From NCBI GenBank assembly GCA_036524155.1, contig DATDCV010000263.1, positions 1 through 10,888 of the forward strand: a stretch of 10,888 nucleotides of DNA, in the 5' to 3' direction. This stretch comes from DATDCV01 sp036524155. Lineage in GTDB: Bacteria > Verrucomicrobiota > Verrucomicrobiia > Limisphaerales > UBA8199. Both the position numbers and the translations under genes were made by a program. Of the stretch, positions 1 to 7,625 are shown piece by piece (positions within the stretch are counted from its first letter, which is position 1; every line of letters starts with the position of its first letter). A model generated the notes under the pieces. The model had not been told where the DNA came from and made no database searches. It saw nothing but the letters and a program-made list of their open reading frames with translations.

Positions 1-1
1 G

Positions 2-2530
2 TCGTGCTTGCCGGGTTACGCCATCCACCAGGTGTCACATCTCAACGACGGCCGGTACGGGAACAGCCATAGCTGGATCGCAGCGGGCACCGGTAGCGAG
101 TGGGCGCAGATTGAACTGCCCGCGTCAGCGCTGGTTGACAAGGTCGTCGCCTCGCGAGACCGGGAAGGACGTTTTCGGGACCGCTTGCCAACCCAGTTCG
201 AAATCCAGCTTTCGTCGGACGGCCGGAACTGGAAAACAGCCTGCCGCGTTGGCACCCACATTCCGCTGCCGGCCACCGGGGCCTGGGATGAGTTGCTCCG
301 CTACGCGTTCCTGTGCGAGCAGGAGACCTGGTCGCGCATCGATGCCGACTCGCCCGTGCTGCGCGTGATCAAACAAATGGAGCCGATGCTCGAACGACTC
401 GCGGCTAAAGGAGTCGATGTGTCGCAGGAAAGAAGGGAGCTGGCGGCCTTGAGTAAAGGCCGGGCAGAACTCGCTCACAGCCCAGCGCAGGAAGATGACG
501 CGGTGGAAGCGGCGTATCTCAAGGCCCGCACGATGAAGCGGCAGCTCTTCCTGCGCGACCCGGACCTGTCGCCGCTGCAGTGCATCCTGTTCGTGGCCCG
601 GCACCCGTACGAACCTTCGCACAATTACAGCGATATTCTCGATGCCCAGTGGCGGGCGGGGGGCGGCATCTGCAAGCTCGAAATCCCGCGAGCCGAAGGG
701 CGGCTGGATCCTTCCGCCGGCAAAGTGACGAAATTATTCGACGCCGGCGCAGGCGTGGCCCGCGATCCCATGGCCAGTTTCGACGCGAGGCGGGTTTATT
801 TTGGCTATCGGCCGTCGCCGGACAGCTACTTCCACGTGCGAGCCGTGAACGCTGACGGCAGCAGCCCGCGGCAGCTTACGGACGGGCCTTTCCACGACTA
901 TTATCCGTGCCCGCTGCCGGATGGCGGCCTGGCGTTCATTTCCACCCGGTGCAAATCGCGCTTCCTCTGCTGGCGGCCCCAAGCCTTCGTGCTCTTCCGC
1001 ATGGATGCGGACGGCGGGAACATGCGGCCGTTGTCCTTCGCGAACCTGAGCGAGTGGGCGCCGTCGGTGATGCGCGATGGCCGGGTGCTGTGGACACGCT
1101 CGGAGTACCTGGACAAAGGCGCGGATTTTGGCCACACGCTCTGGGCGATCCGGCCAGACGGCACGCACCCCGAGTTGGTCTTCGGCAATAACACGCTCAA
1201 TTGTTACGTGAATGCTCGCGAGGTTCCGGGCACGACCGAACTATGCTGCACCCTGATCTCCCACGGCGGCGACCTCAACGGGCCGATTGCTCTGATCGAC
1301 CCCAGCCGTGGCCGGTTCAACCCGGCAGCCATCGCCAATATCACTCCCGACTCCAAACCCCTGTATCATATGACCTGGGCGCAGCGGGAGTGCTTCCGTG
1401 ACCCTGTGCCTATCGCCCGCGATTTCTTCCTGGTCAGTCATGCGCCGCAGAATCATTTCGCCATTTATGTCATCGACCGTTTTGGCAACCGGGAGTTGCT
1501 CTATCTGGATCCACGCATCAGCAGCATGTGTCCTTCGCTTTTGCAGCCGGCGCGGGTGCCACCAATTCTCCAGAACGCCGAGCTTGAAACCAATGAAGTG
1601 GCAACGGGACAGTTTTTCCTCGCGGATGTTTACAGGGGCCTCGAGCCGAAAGTCCGGCGCGGCACCGTCAAATACCTGCGCGTGTGCCAGGAAGTCCGCG
1701 CCGACCTGGAGCGGTTGCCGGACGGCAGCTACCGCCAGGACCATCCGCCTTTCGAAGATTTCTACGCGTCGCCAACGCACCTGGTGCGGGGTCCCAACGG
1801 TTGGCCCAGCTATGTCGCCAAGGCTTCACTGGGCCTGGTGCCGGTGGAGGAAGACGGCTCGGCTTTCTTCGACGCGCCGGCGGGCAAGGTGCTTTACTTC
1901 GAAGCCCTCGACGAAAACCTCAATGAAGTCCAGCGGATGCGCAGCGTGGTCCAGCTTCAGCCGGGCGAGCGGCGCAGTTGTGTAGGCTGCCACGAGGACC
2001 GGGCCATGGCCGCGCCCTCGCTTACCGCACTTGCCTCGCGCCGGGGCGCAAGCCACGCCGAGGCGCCGTCGTGGGGCGCGGTGCCCTTTTCCTATGAGAA
2101 GGTGGTCCAACCCGTTTGGGACGCCCTATGCATCCGCTGCCACGACGCCAATGACAAGCAGAAGCTGGATCTTACAGGAACGCTCGGCGCGGACCGCGTT
2201 CCAAGTTCCTACCGCACGCTCATCACGCAAGGCTGGGTCCACTACTTTGACTACACGTGGGGCCAGGAGCACCGCAAGGCGGAGCCGCTATCGTTCGGCT
2301 CCGTGCAAAGCCGGCTCTGGAAGGTGCTCGATCCCGGGCACTATGATGTCAAGCTAACCCGCGATGAGATGCACCGCGTAAAATGCTGGATCGATTTGAA
2401 CTGCCCGCTCTGGCCAGATTACATCCAGCGGGACCTTCGCCCCGGCCGGGTCTCACAGGCCTCCCGTGCGCCGGACAGTGAAGGCCTCCTTCCATCGGCC
2501 TTCACCGGGAAACCATACTGGACGCGGTGA
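2..2530 (+). CDS. Di-haem PD40/hydrazine-synthase-alpha-like protein, 5' partial
   Basis: The reading frame is open to the left edge, so the true start and any signal peptide lie outside the window; about 842 residues are visible. Residues below are counted from the TTG at 8. About 1-85 (LNDGRYGN, WAQIELP, FEIQLSSDGRNW) look like an F5/8 type C (discoidin) carbohydrate- or surface-binding domain. About 190-600 carry TolB/PD40-like propeller strands (MDADGGNMRPL, IRPDGTHPELVF) and blocks typical of the hydrazine synthase alpha middle-domain family. Two c-type haem motifs follow: CVGCH (658-662) and CIRCH (708-712). Large proteins of this type are common in Planctomycetota and Verrucomicrobiota, usually annotated only by domain. 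By inference it is an exported haem protein. Real hydrazine synthase is very unlikely, because no beta or gamma subunit gene is adjacent. The haem motifs are certain; the function is unknown. The next gene begins 23 bases downstream on the same strand. Confidence 0.85.
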   Translation, partial: SCLPGYAIHQVSHLNDGRYGNSHSWIAAGTGSEWAQIELPASALVDKVVASRDREGRFRDRLPTQFEIQLSSDGRNWKTACRVGTHIPLPATGAWDELLRYAFLCEQETWSRIDADSPVLRVIKQMEPMLERLAAKGVDVSQERRELAALSKGRAELAHSPAQEDDAVEAAYLKARTMKRQLFLRDPDLSPLQCILFVARHPYEPSHNYSDILDAQWRAGGGICKLEIPRAEGRLDPSAGKVTKLFDAGAGVARDPMASFDARRVYFGYRPSPDSYFHVRAVNADGSSPRQLTDGPFHDYYPCPLPDGGLAFISTRCKSRFLCWRPQAFVLFRMDADGGNMRPLSFANLSEWAPSVMRDGRVLWTRSEYLDKGADFGHTLWAIRPDGTHPELVFGNNTLNCYVNAREVPGTTELCCTLISHGGDLNGPIALIDPSRGRFNPAAIANITPDSKPLYHMTWAQRECFRDPVPIARDFFLVSHAPQNHFAIYVIDRFGNRELLYLDPRISSMCPSLLQPARVPPILQNAELETNEVATGQFFLADVYRGLEPKVRRGTVKYLRVCQEVRADLERLPDGSYRQDHPPFEDFYASPTHLVRGPNGWPSYVAKASLGLVPVEEDGSAFFDAPAGKVLYFEALDENLNEVQRMRSVVQLQPGERRSCVGCHEDRAMAAPSLTALASRRGASHAEAPSWGAVPFSYEKVVQPVWDALCIRCHDANDKQKLDLTGTLGADRVPSSYRTLITQGWVHYFDYTWGQEHRKAEPLSFGSVQSRLWKVLDPGHYDVKLTRDEMHRVKCWIDLNCPLWPDYIQRDLRPGRVSQASRAPDSEGLLPSAFTGKPYWTR

Positions 2531-2553
2531 TCGGGATCAGATTAATTGCGGGA

Positions 2554-4281
2554 ATGAACCAAAGCCACCCTTCCTTGCGTCTGTCGCGCGTCCTGCCACT
2601 GCTGCTCTGCGCCGGTGTCTTGCTGGCCGAGGAAGCGCAACAGCCGTTTGTCTTCGAGGCTGACGTGATGATTCCCATGCGCGACGGAACGAAGCTCGCC
2701 GCCAACGTCTTCCGGCCTAAGGGGGATGGCCGGTTCCCGGTGATTTTAATGCGCACTCCTTACGGCAAACCGGACGAGAAATGGGGTGACGCGAAGCGCT
2801 ACCTCCCCGCCGGATACGCCATGGTGGTGCAGGACTGCCGCGGGCGTGGCAAGTCTGAGGGTGCGTGGGACCCGTTCCGTTATGACGTCGAGGACGGATT
2901 CGATACGCACGAGTGGGTGGGCAAACAAACCTGGTGCAACGGCGACATTGGCACCGCCGGCGGCTCTTACGTTGGCTGGACGCAGTGGGCTGCGGCGCCA
3001 AACGGAAGCCGCTATCTCAAGGCGATGGTCCCGGTGGTGCCCTTTGGCAACGCCTACGATTTGGCGTACGTCGGCGGTGCGTTTCAGCTCGCCCTTCTGA
3101 TGGGGTGGGGGGCGGCGGTCGGCGGCGTCGCCCTCAGTCCCGATAAGCTGGACCTTGCTTACCGACATCTGCCCCTCCGCGATTTCGGCGACCAGTTCGA
3201 AAAGAAAGTGCCTTATCTGAACGATTGGGTCCGGCATGCGGACTACGATGATTACTGGAAGCAACGGGGGATCGATTATCGTTACGCGGACGTTTCGGTG
3301 CCGGCTCTGAATATCGGCGGATGGTATGACATCTTTTCCAAAACCACCATCGACCTGGTCAACCAGGTCCACGCCGCCTCGCGCGACCGCGCCGCGCGGC
3401 GCAATCAGTTCGTCGTCATGGGCCCGTGGGCGCATGGCGCCGGAACCCGCAAGGTCGGCGAACTGGACTTCGGCCCGGAGGCCGCCTTGAACCTCGGCGA
3501 CCTCCAGTTCCAGTGGTTCGAGTATTGGCTCAAGGGCCGTGAGACCGGCGTTCAGGACTGGCCGGCCTGCTACCTCTTTATCATGGGCGAAAACCGCTGG
3601 CGCGGCGAAAACGAATGGCCCCTCAAACGCACCCGGTTTGCCTCTTATTTTCTTCGCGGAAGCGGCCACGCCAACTCAGCAAAAGGCGACGGCACTCTCA
3701 GCACGACTGCGCCGGGCGAGGAAAACCCCGACCAGTTCACCTACACCCCCACCAATCCGGTGCCAAGCATTGGCGGCAATAACCTCGTTGGAGCCACAGC
3801 CGGCCCTTATGACCAAGGCAAGGTGGAGGCGCGGGACGATGTCCTTGTCTATTCCACGCCGCCGCTGGAGCAGGACCTCGAAGTTACGGGACCCGTGAAA
3901 CTGACTCTCTGGGCCTCCTCCAGCGCTCCCGATACGGACTTCACCGCGAAGCTCGTCGACGTGCACCCTGATGACAAAGCATACAACCTGTGCGACGGCA
4001 TTCTCCGTGCCCGCTATCGCAAAGGACCTGGAAAGCCCGTCCTGCTCGAACCGGGTCACGCAGAGCAGTTCGACATCGATCTTTGGGTCACCAGCAATCT
4101 TTTCAAGCGCGGCCACCGTATACGGCTTGAAGTTTCCAGCAGCAACTTCCCGCGGTTCGATCGCAATCCCAACACGGGAGGCCGCTTCGGTTCCGACACG
4201 GAACTCCTGGCCGCCAAACAAACGGTTTACCATGACGGAGCGCATCCGTCGCACCTGCTGTTGCCGGTGATTCCTCGTTGA
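2554..4281 (+). CDS. CocE/NonD family secreted serine hydrolase (peptidase S15-like)
   Basis: This is an alpha/beta hydrolase of the cocaine esterase / Xaa-Pro dipeptidyl-peptidase (S15) superfamily, which hydrolyses esters, amides or acyl-peptides. I chose the ATG at 2554 (575 residues) over the in-frame GTG at 2527, because it puts a Sec-type signal peptide first: a basic start (RLSR), a hydrophobic core (VLPLLLCAGVLLA), then AEEA. The conserved N-terminal block MIPMRDGTKLAANVFRP follows. The nucleophile elbow is GGSYVG with Ser138. The Asp is 259 in GGWYDIF and the His is 294 in GPWAHG. The spacing matches the CocE triad. The C-terminal third (PPLEQDLEVTGPVKLTLWAS, SSNFPRFDRNPNTG) is the PepX_C jelly-roll domain. 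It is probably cotranscribed with both neighbours. The substrate cannot be told from sequence; peptidase, esterase and glutaryl-acylase-type activities all occur in the family. Confidence 0.92.
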   Translation: MNQSHPSLRLSRVLPLLLCAGVLLAEEAQQPFVFEADVMIPMRDGTKLAANVFRPKGDGRFPVILMRTPYGKPDEKWGDAKRYLPAGYAMVVQDCRGRGKSEGAWDPFRYDVEDGFDTHEWVGKQTWCNGDIGTAGGSYVGWTQWAAAPNGSRYLKAMVPVVPFGNAYDLAYVGGAFQLALLMGWGAAVGGVALSPDKLDLAYRHLPLRDFGDQFEKKVPYLNDWVRHADYDDYWKQRGIDYRYADVSVPALNIGGWYDIFSKTTIDLVNQVHAASRDRAARRNQFVVMGPWAHGAGTRKVGELDFGPEAALNLGDLQFQWFEYWLKGRETGVQDWPACYLFIMGENRWRGENEWPLKRTRFASYFLRGSGHANSAKGDGTLSTTAPGEENPDQFTYTPTNPVPSIGGNNLVGATAGPYDQGKVEARDDVLVYSTPPLEQDLEVTGPVKLTLWASSSAPDTDFTAKLVDVHPDDKAYNLCDGILRARYRKGPGKPVLLEPGHAEQFDIDLWVTSNLFKRGHRIRLEVSSSNFPRFDRNPNTGGRFGSDTELLAAKQTVYHDGAHPSHLLLPVIPR

Positions 4282-4319
4282 CGCTCGACGCTGCGGGCTC
4301 GGGCCGCTAACGTCCTGCC

Positions 4320-5579
4320 ATGTCTATGCGGCTGGTTAGCGTGCTGGGCCTGGTGTGTTTTGTCGGGCTTGCCTGGGCCATTTCGGCCAACCGAAAGCTG
4401 TTCCCCTGGCGCACCGTCCTTTGGGGAATTGGCCTGCAGTTCACCTTCGCGTTGTTGATCCTGAAGACCCCCTGGGGTGCAGCCGTGTTCTCTTTCGTTG
4501 GCGCGGCCATCCAACAGCTCATTCGGTTTTCGAATGTCGGAACCCGGTTCGTTTTCGGCCCGCTCGGGGATGACGCCGCTATGGGTGCGGCGTTTCCGGG
4601 AAACCCGCTCGTGTTCGCAGTCCTGGTGACTGGCACAATCATCATTGTCTCCTGCTTATCCTCGGTGCTCTATCACTGGGGCCTGCTGCAGAGGGTCGTG
4701 CGAGCCATCGCGTGGGTGATGCGCAAGGCGATGGGGACCAGCGGCAGCGAAACTCTTTCCGCCGCGGCGAACATTTTCATGGGCCAGACCGAAGCGCCGC
4801 TGTTGATCAAACCATACTTGGCGCGAATGACCCGGAGTGAATTGCAGTGCATGATGGTGGGCGGCATGGCGACAATTGCGGGCGGCGTGGCGGCTGTGTA
4901 CACCAAGCTGGGGGTGGATGCCGGGCATGCGGATATGGCCGGTCATCTGCTCACGGCCTCCGTGATGAACGCTCCCGCCGCCTTGCTGATCTCGAAAGTG
5001 CTGCTGCCCGAAACCGAACCAAGCGAAACCCGCGGCGTTGCGCCCCGCGACCCTCCCCGAACGACGGTTAACAGCATTGACGCCCTCTGCCGAGGCGCGG
5101 GTGACGGAATGCTGCTGGCCATCAATGTGTTGGCAATGCTGATCGGCTTCATGGCGGTGGTCGCCCTGTCCAATTACCTGCTGGCGTTGCCGCAAACAGC
5201 CCTGGGCGTCTCCCAACCGGCCACCTTCCAGAACCTGTTCGGCTGGGTGAACGCCCCGTTCGCCTGGCTGATGGGCGTGCCGGCTAAGGACTGTGTCGCC
5301 ATTGGCCAGGTCCTCGGTGAGAGGATCGTGCTCAATGAGTTCATCGGTTACGTTTCCTTGACCGGTTCCCACACCGCCGTCGATCCCCGCAGCTTCGTCA
5401 TCGCGACCTATGCGTTGTGTGGCTTCGCCAATTTCTCGAGTATCGCCATCCAGGTGGGGGGCATCGGTTCCCTGGCCCCTGAGCGGCGGACCGAGATGGC
5501 CAAGCTCGGCGTGCGGGCGATGGTGGGTGGCTTGCTGGCGACTTATGTCAGCGCCGCAATCGCCGGCGTGCTCCTATGA
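4320..5579 (+). CDS. nupC: NupC-type concentrative nucleoside transporter
   Basis: This is an inner-membrane nucleoside:cation symporter of the CNT family, 419 residues, the usual bacterial length. Hydrophobic segments run throughout, with the expected family blocks: GQTEAPLLIKPYL (155-167), MTRSEL (170-175), ERIVLNEFIGY (334-344) and GFANFSSIAIQVGGIG (368-383). In the Vibrio cholerae CNT structure the equivalent GQTE, the Glu of the NEF motif and the Asn/Ser of NFSS contact the nucleoside, and all are kept here. The nucleoside range and the coupling ion (sodium or proton) cannot be decided by eye. The gene starts 38 bases after the hydrolase stop with no clear Shine-Dalgarno sequence. It is probably the last gene of the + strand block. 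It converges on mobA, leaving 22 bases between the stop codons. Confidence 0.95.
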   Translation: MSMRLVSVLGLVCFVGLAWAISANRKLFPWRTVLWGIGLQFTFALLILKTPWGAAVFSFVGAAIQQLIRFSNVGTRFVFGPLGDDAAMGAAFPGNPLVFAVLVTGTIIIVSCLSSVLYHWGLLQRVVRAIAWVMRKAMGTSGSETLSAAANIFMGQTEAPLLIKPYLARMTRSELQCMMVGGMATIAGGVAAVYTKLGVDAGHADMAGHLLTASVMNAPAALLISKVLLPETEPSETRGVAPRDPPRTTVNSIDALCRGAGDGMLLAINVLAMLIGFMAVVALSNYLLALPQTALGVSQPATFQNLFGWVNAPFAWLMGVPAKDCVAIGQVLGERIVLNEFIGYVSLTGSHTAVDPRSFVIATYALCGFANFSSIAIQVGGIGSLAPERRTEMAKLGVRAMVGGLLATYVSAAIAGVLL

Positions 5580-5601
5580 ACGCCAGGAGGTCTGCCCGGG
5601 C

Positions 5602-6207
5602 TTAATCGACCCGTTGAGGATACGGCCAGGACTCTTGAACCGTTCGGCGCACATCTGCCGGCCCGTTCCAATTCTGGAAACAGGACCTCTCGGGTGGCTG
5701 CACAGTAACCGCTCGCACCGCCCGTTCAGCCAGGCAGGCCTCCGCAAATTCCCTCACCGCCCGGCGCATGCTAGCCAGGAGCCCGCGAGCGATCACATGA
5801 CAACGCGTGGGGTAAATCGCCGCCAGCGGCTCCAACCGCCCTGCCAGCTTCGGAACTGCCCCCGTTAGCCGGTCGCATTCCCCCGTGAGTCTCTCCAAAA
5901 ACTCGGTTCGCATGCCGGGCAGGTCTACCGCGAGCACAAGCAGCAGCGAGTTCCGGGCCTCGTGCAAACCTCGCTCAATCCCGCTCAGCGGCCCGAGCCC
6001 GGGCTCCAGGTCGAATAATACCGGGCACCCAAGGCTCGAGTAATCCCCACCCGCTCGACCGGAAACAAAGACCTCATCGACCCCCGCGCTCCGGACAATG
6101 CGGACCGCGCGGCGAATTAGCGCTTCGCCACCAGTCTCGAGCCAGGCTTTGTCGAAGCCCATCCGGCGGGACTCACCGCCGGCAAGAATGACCGCACTCA
6201 AGTCCAT
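5602..6207 (-). CDS. mobA: Molybdenum cofactor guanylyltransferase MobA
   Basis: MobA transfers GMP from GTP to molybdopterin-molybdenum, giving the guanine dinucleotide cofactor (bis-MGD) used by DMSO-reductase-family enzymes. The protein has 201 residues, normal for MobA. The nucleotide-binding loop LAGGESRRMGFDK is at 8-20, GPLSGI at 72-77, and the metal-binding Asp95 lies in LAVDLPGM. The C-terminal part is less conserved, as is usual. The start overlaps the end of the MOSC gene by 10 bases and has no Shine-Dalgarno sequence, which suggests translational coupling. It is the last gene of the - strand operon. Its presence fits the cofactor need of the enzyme that the first gene's iron-sulfur subunit would serve. 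Confidence 0.93.
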   Translation of the reverse strand: MDLSAVILAGGESRRMGFDKAWLETGGEALIRRAVRIVRSAGVDEVFVSGRAGGDYSSLGCPVLFDLEPGLGPLSGIERGLHEARNSLLLVLAVDLPGMRTEFLERLTGECDRLTGAVPKLAGRLEPLAAIYPTRCHVIARGLLASMRRAVREFAEACLAERAVRAVTVQPPERSCFQNWNGPADVRRTVQESWPYPQRVD

Positions 6208-6665
6208 ACGTCACGTCGGAGCACGCCATCGCTTAAAATCCGGGCGCGCAGCCCGCCCCGTCCCTGCAGCCAGCTTTCCGCGCCAGCGCCAAGGGCTGAG
6301 TTCATCCAGTAACATGGCTTGCACTGCTCGGCCCCGGCAAATCGCACACCCTGCAGCTCGAATTCGGCGCCCACGAGCGAATTTAAATCCATCCCGCGCA
6401 CAAAAACATTCCGGCGTGTGGCGGAGCGGTGAGCCAGGGGCAATCCGAGTTCGCGCCGAAGTGCGTCGAAGACCTCCGTTGAAAAGAACGTAATCTGGCC
6501 CTTGTAGTTTTCCTTGAAATCGAAGAAACGGTCGCCCCGGATACCCCGACCGGCGACACACTCGACTTGGTCGACTTCGAGGATGGGGTTTCGGCCGGCG
6601 GGCTGCCCGTGGTGGCCAAAAAAGTTGTGGCCCGGCGAAGTGAACAACTGGCAGACCTGGATCAT
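6198..6665 (-). CDS. MOSC domain-containing protein
   Basis: A single-domain MOSC (molybdenum cofactor sulfurase C-terminal) protein of 155 residues. MOSC proteins bind molybdopterin cofactor or carry sulfur for metal-sulfur chemistry through a conserved Cys. Visible family features are VAGRGIRGDRFF (37-48), the RRNVFVRGMDL block (84-94), the cysteine motif EQCKPC (Cys115, Cys118) and GRGGLRARIL (135-144) near the end. The start codon overlaps the upstream gene's stop in an ATGA arrangement (6662-6665), and the 3' end overlaps mobA, so all three are probably translated together. By inference it handles or tunes the cofactor for the operon's molybdoenzyme. Catalytic activity is not known for most small MOSC proteins. 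Confidence 0.9.
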   Translation of the reverse strand: MIQVCQLFTSPGHNFFGHHGQPAGRNPILEVDQVECVAGRGIRGDRFFDFKENYKGQITFFSTEVFDALRRELGLPLAHRSATRRNVFVRGMDLNSLVGAEFELQGVRFAGAEQCKPCYWMNSALGAGAESWLQGRGGLRARILSDGVLRRDVWT

Positions 6666-7585
6666 ACACGTAGCATGACCGGCAAGCGTTTGGCACGGTA
6701 GATTTCAGAGCAACGACCGCAAACCCCTTGCTCGGGAACCCACTGCGGAAACTCTGAACGAATCGCCGCCACTGTGTGATCGGCCAGGTTGGCGGCGGTT
6801 GCCCAGGCGAACGTTGGAAAACCGCACAACGGGCACGGGGATCCCGGGTGGGGGGCGTCGGCTATCTGAAGCAGGCTGGGATCGCACGTCAACTCCTCCA
6901 ACATGCGGTGCGTGGGAGCGGGGCTTGTCCAGAGGGCCCGGAAGACCTCCTCCCGCCTGGTCTGCGTCCAGAAAACGAAAGCCCCGGAAAACTCGAGCCA
7001 GCGCTGCTCTTTCGTGATGATCGTATCACGCCCGGAACGGGCCAGCCGCCCGTCAATCGTAATGTCCCAGAGTCGCTGATATCGCTCGCGTGCGAGCCGA
7101 TGTTGGTTCAGGGACGGTCCCGTGACCGGAAGTTCAGGCCGGTAGCCAAAGCCCGGGTCCACCATGTCCTGCAAATGAGTCAGTTCGTGCCGCAAAAACG
7201 CCGCCAACCCGAGTTCTCGTTTCAGGCGCTCTGGTTGTATTGCCACCACTCCGCTTCGCTCACCAGCCTCGTTGACGTAAAGCTCAGCGCCCTCGTCAGC
7301 CTTTGTCCGGGATTTGCGGAACGCCAATAGCCTTAAGCCCTCCCGAAGGAGGGAAAACTCCTTGAGCGGAACGGTCAGGAGTTGTTCCAGTCCCCACTCC
7401 CGGAACCACTCCAGGTGGAGCCGGAAGAAAGCCGCATTGCGCCCGTCCGGGTCAATGATGTCATACAACCTCTCGCGCTCGCGGTTGAAGCGCACAATTT
7501 GCAGGGAAGGTATGCGGGGGTGCCGCCCCGCCACGCAGAGGAACACAGCCGCTTCTACAAGATCTTCGTCGTAACGGAGGTGCAT
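6662..7585 (-). CDS. Unrecognised protein with HExxH motif and Cys4 tail
   Basis: I do not recognise a named family. The 307-residue protein has no signal peptide or membrane segment, so it is probably cytoplasmic. Residues 129-140 (AFLRHELTHLQD) contain an HExxH zinc-metallopeptidase motif: His133, Glu134, His137. About 35 residues later, LWDITIDGRLARSG (172-185) has acidic residues that could give a third metal ligand, as in some putative metallopeptidase families. The C-terminus has CPLCGF (Cys251, Cys254) and CGRC (Cys289, Cys292), a zinc-ribbon-like arrangement with a long 34-residue spacer. The gene sits inside the molybdoenzyme operon between the TorD-like chaperone and MOSC, and its stop overlaps the MOSC start by four bases. 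By inference it is a maturation or quality-control factor for that enzyme. The start at 7585 has no Shine-Dalgarno sequence and follows a small repeat, so the true start could be internal. Confidence 0.78.
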   Translation of the reverse strand: MHLRYDEDLVEAAVFLCVAGRHPRIPSLQIVRFNRERERLYDIIDPDGRNAAFFRLHLEWFREWGLEQLLTVPLKEFSLLREGLRLLAFRKSRTKADEGAELYVNEAGERSGVVAIQPERLKRELGLAAFLRHELTHLQDMVDPGFGYRPELPVTGPSLNQHRLARERYQRLWDITIDGRLARSGRDTIITKEQRWLEFSGAFVFWTQTRREEVFRALWTSPAPTHRMLEELTCDPSLLQIADAPHPGSPCPLCGFPTFAWATAANLADHTVAAIRSEFPQWVPEQGVCGRCSEIYRAKRLPVMLRV

Positions 7586-7586
7586 G

Positions 7587-7623
7587 TTCGGGCTTCGGAT
7601 TTCGGCATTCGGATTTCGGATTT
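7587..7623. repeat. Tandem TTCGGATTTCGG intergenic repeat
   Basis: Two exact copies of the 12-mer TTCGGATTTCGG (7594-7605 and 7608-7619) lie 14 bases apart, flanked by a further TTCGG (7587-7591) and a trailing ATTT. They fill nearly the whole gap between the TorD-like gene's stop and the HExxH gene's start. The simple-sequence style suggests a dispersed intergenic repeat family rather than a regulatory site, but only this copy is seen in the window. Confidence 0.65.
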
Positions 7624-7625
7624 AT

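Noticed and set aside
2..2530. A true hydrazine synthase alpha subunit, implying anammox metabolism
   Set aside because: No beta or gamma subunit gene lies next to it, the N-terminus is discoidin-like, and this broader family is widespread in non-anammox relatives.
2746..3669. A 307-codon - strand frame inside the S15-type hydrolase gene
   Set aside because: It is antisense to a gene with an intact catalytic triad and gives no recognisable protein.
4803..4811. TTGATCAA-like sequence inside the transporter gene as a second FNR site
   Set aside because: The four-base spacer of an FNR palindrome is missing and it lies within coding sequence.
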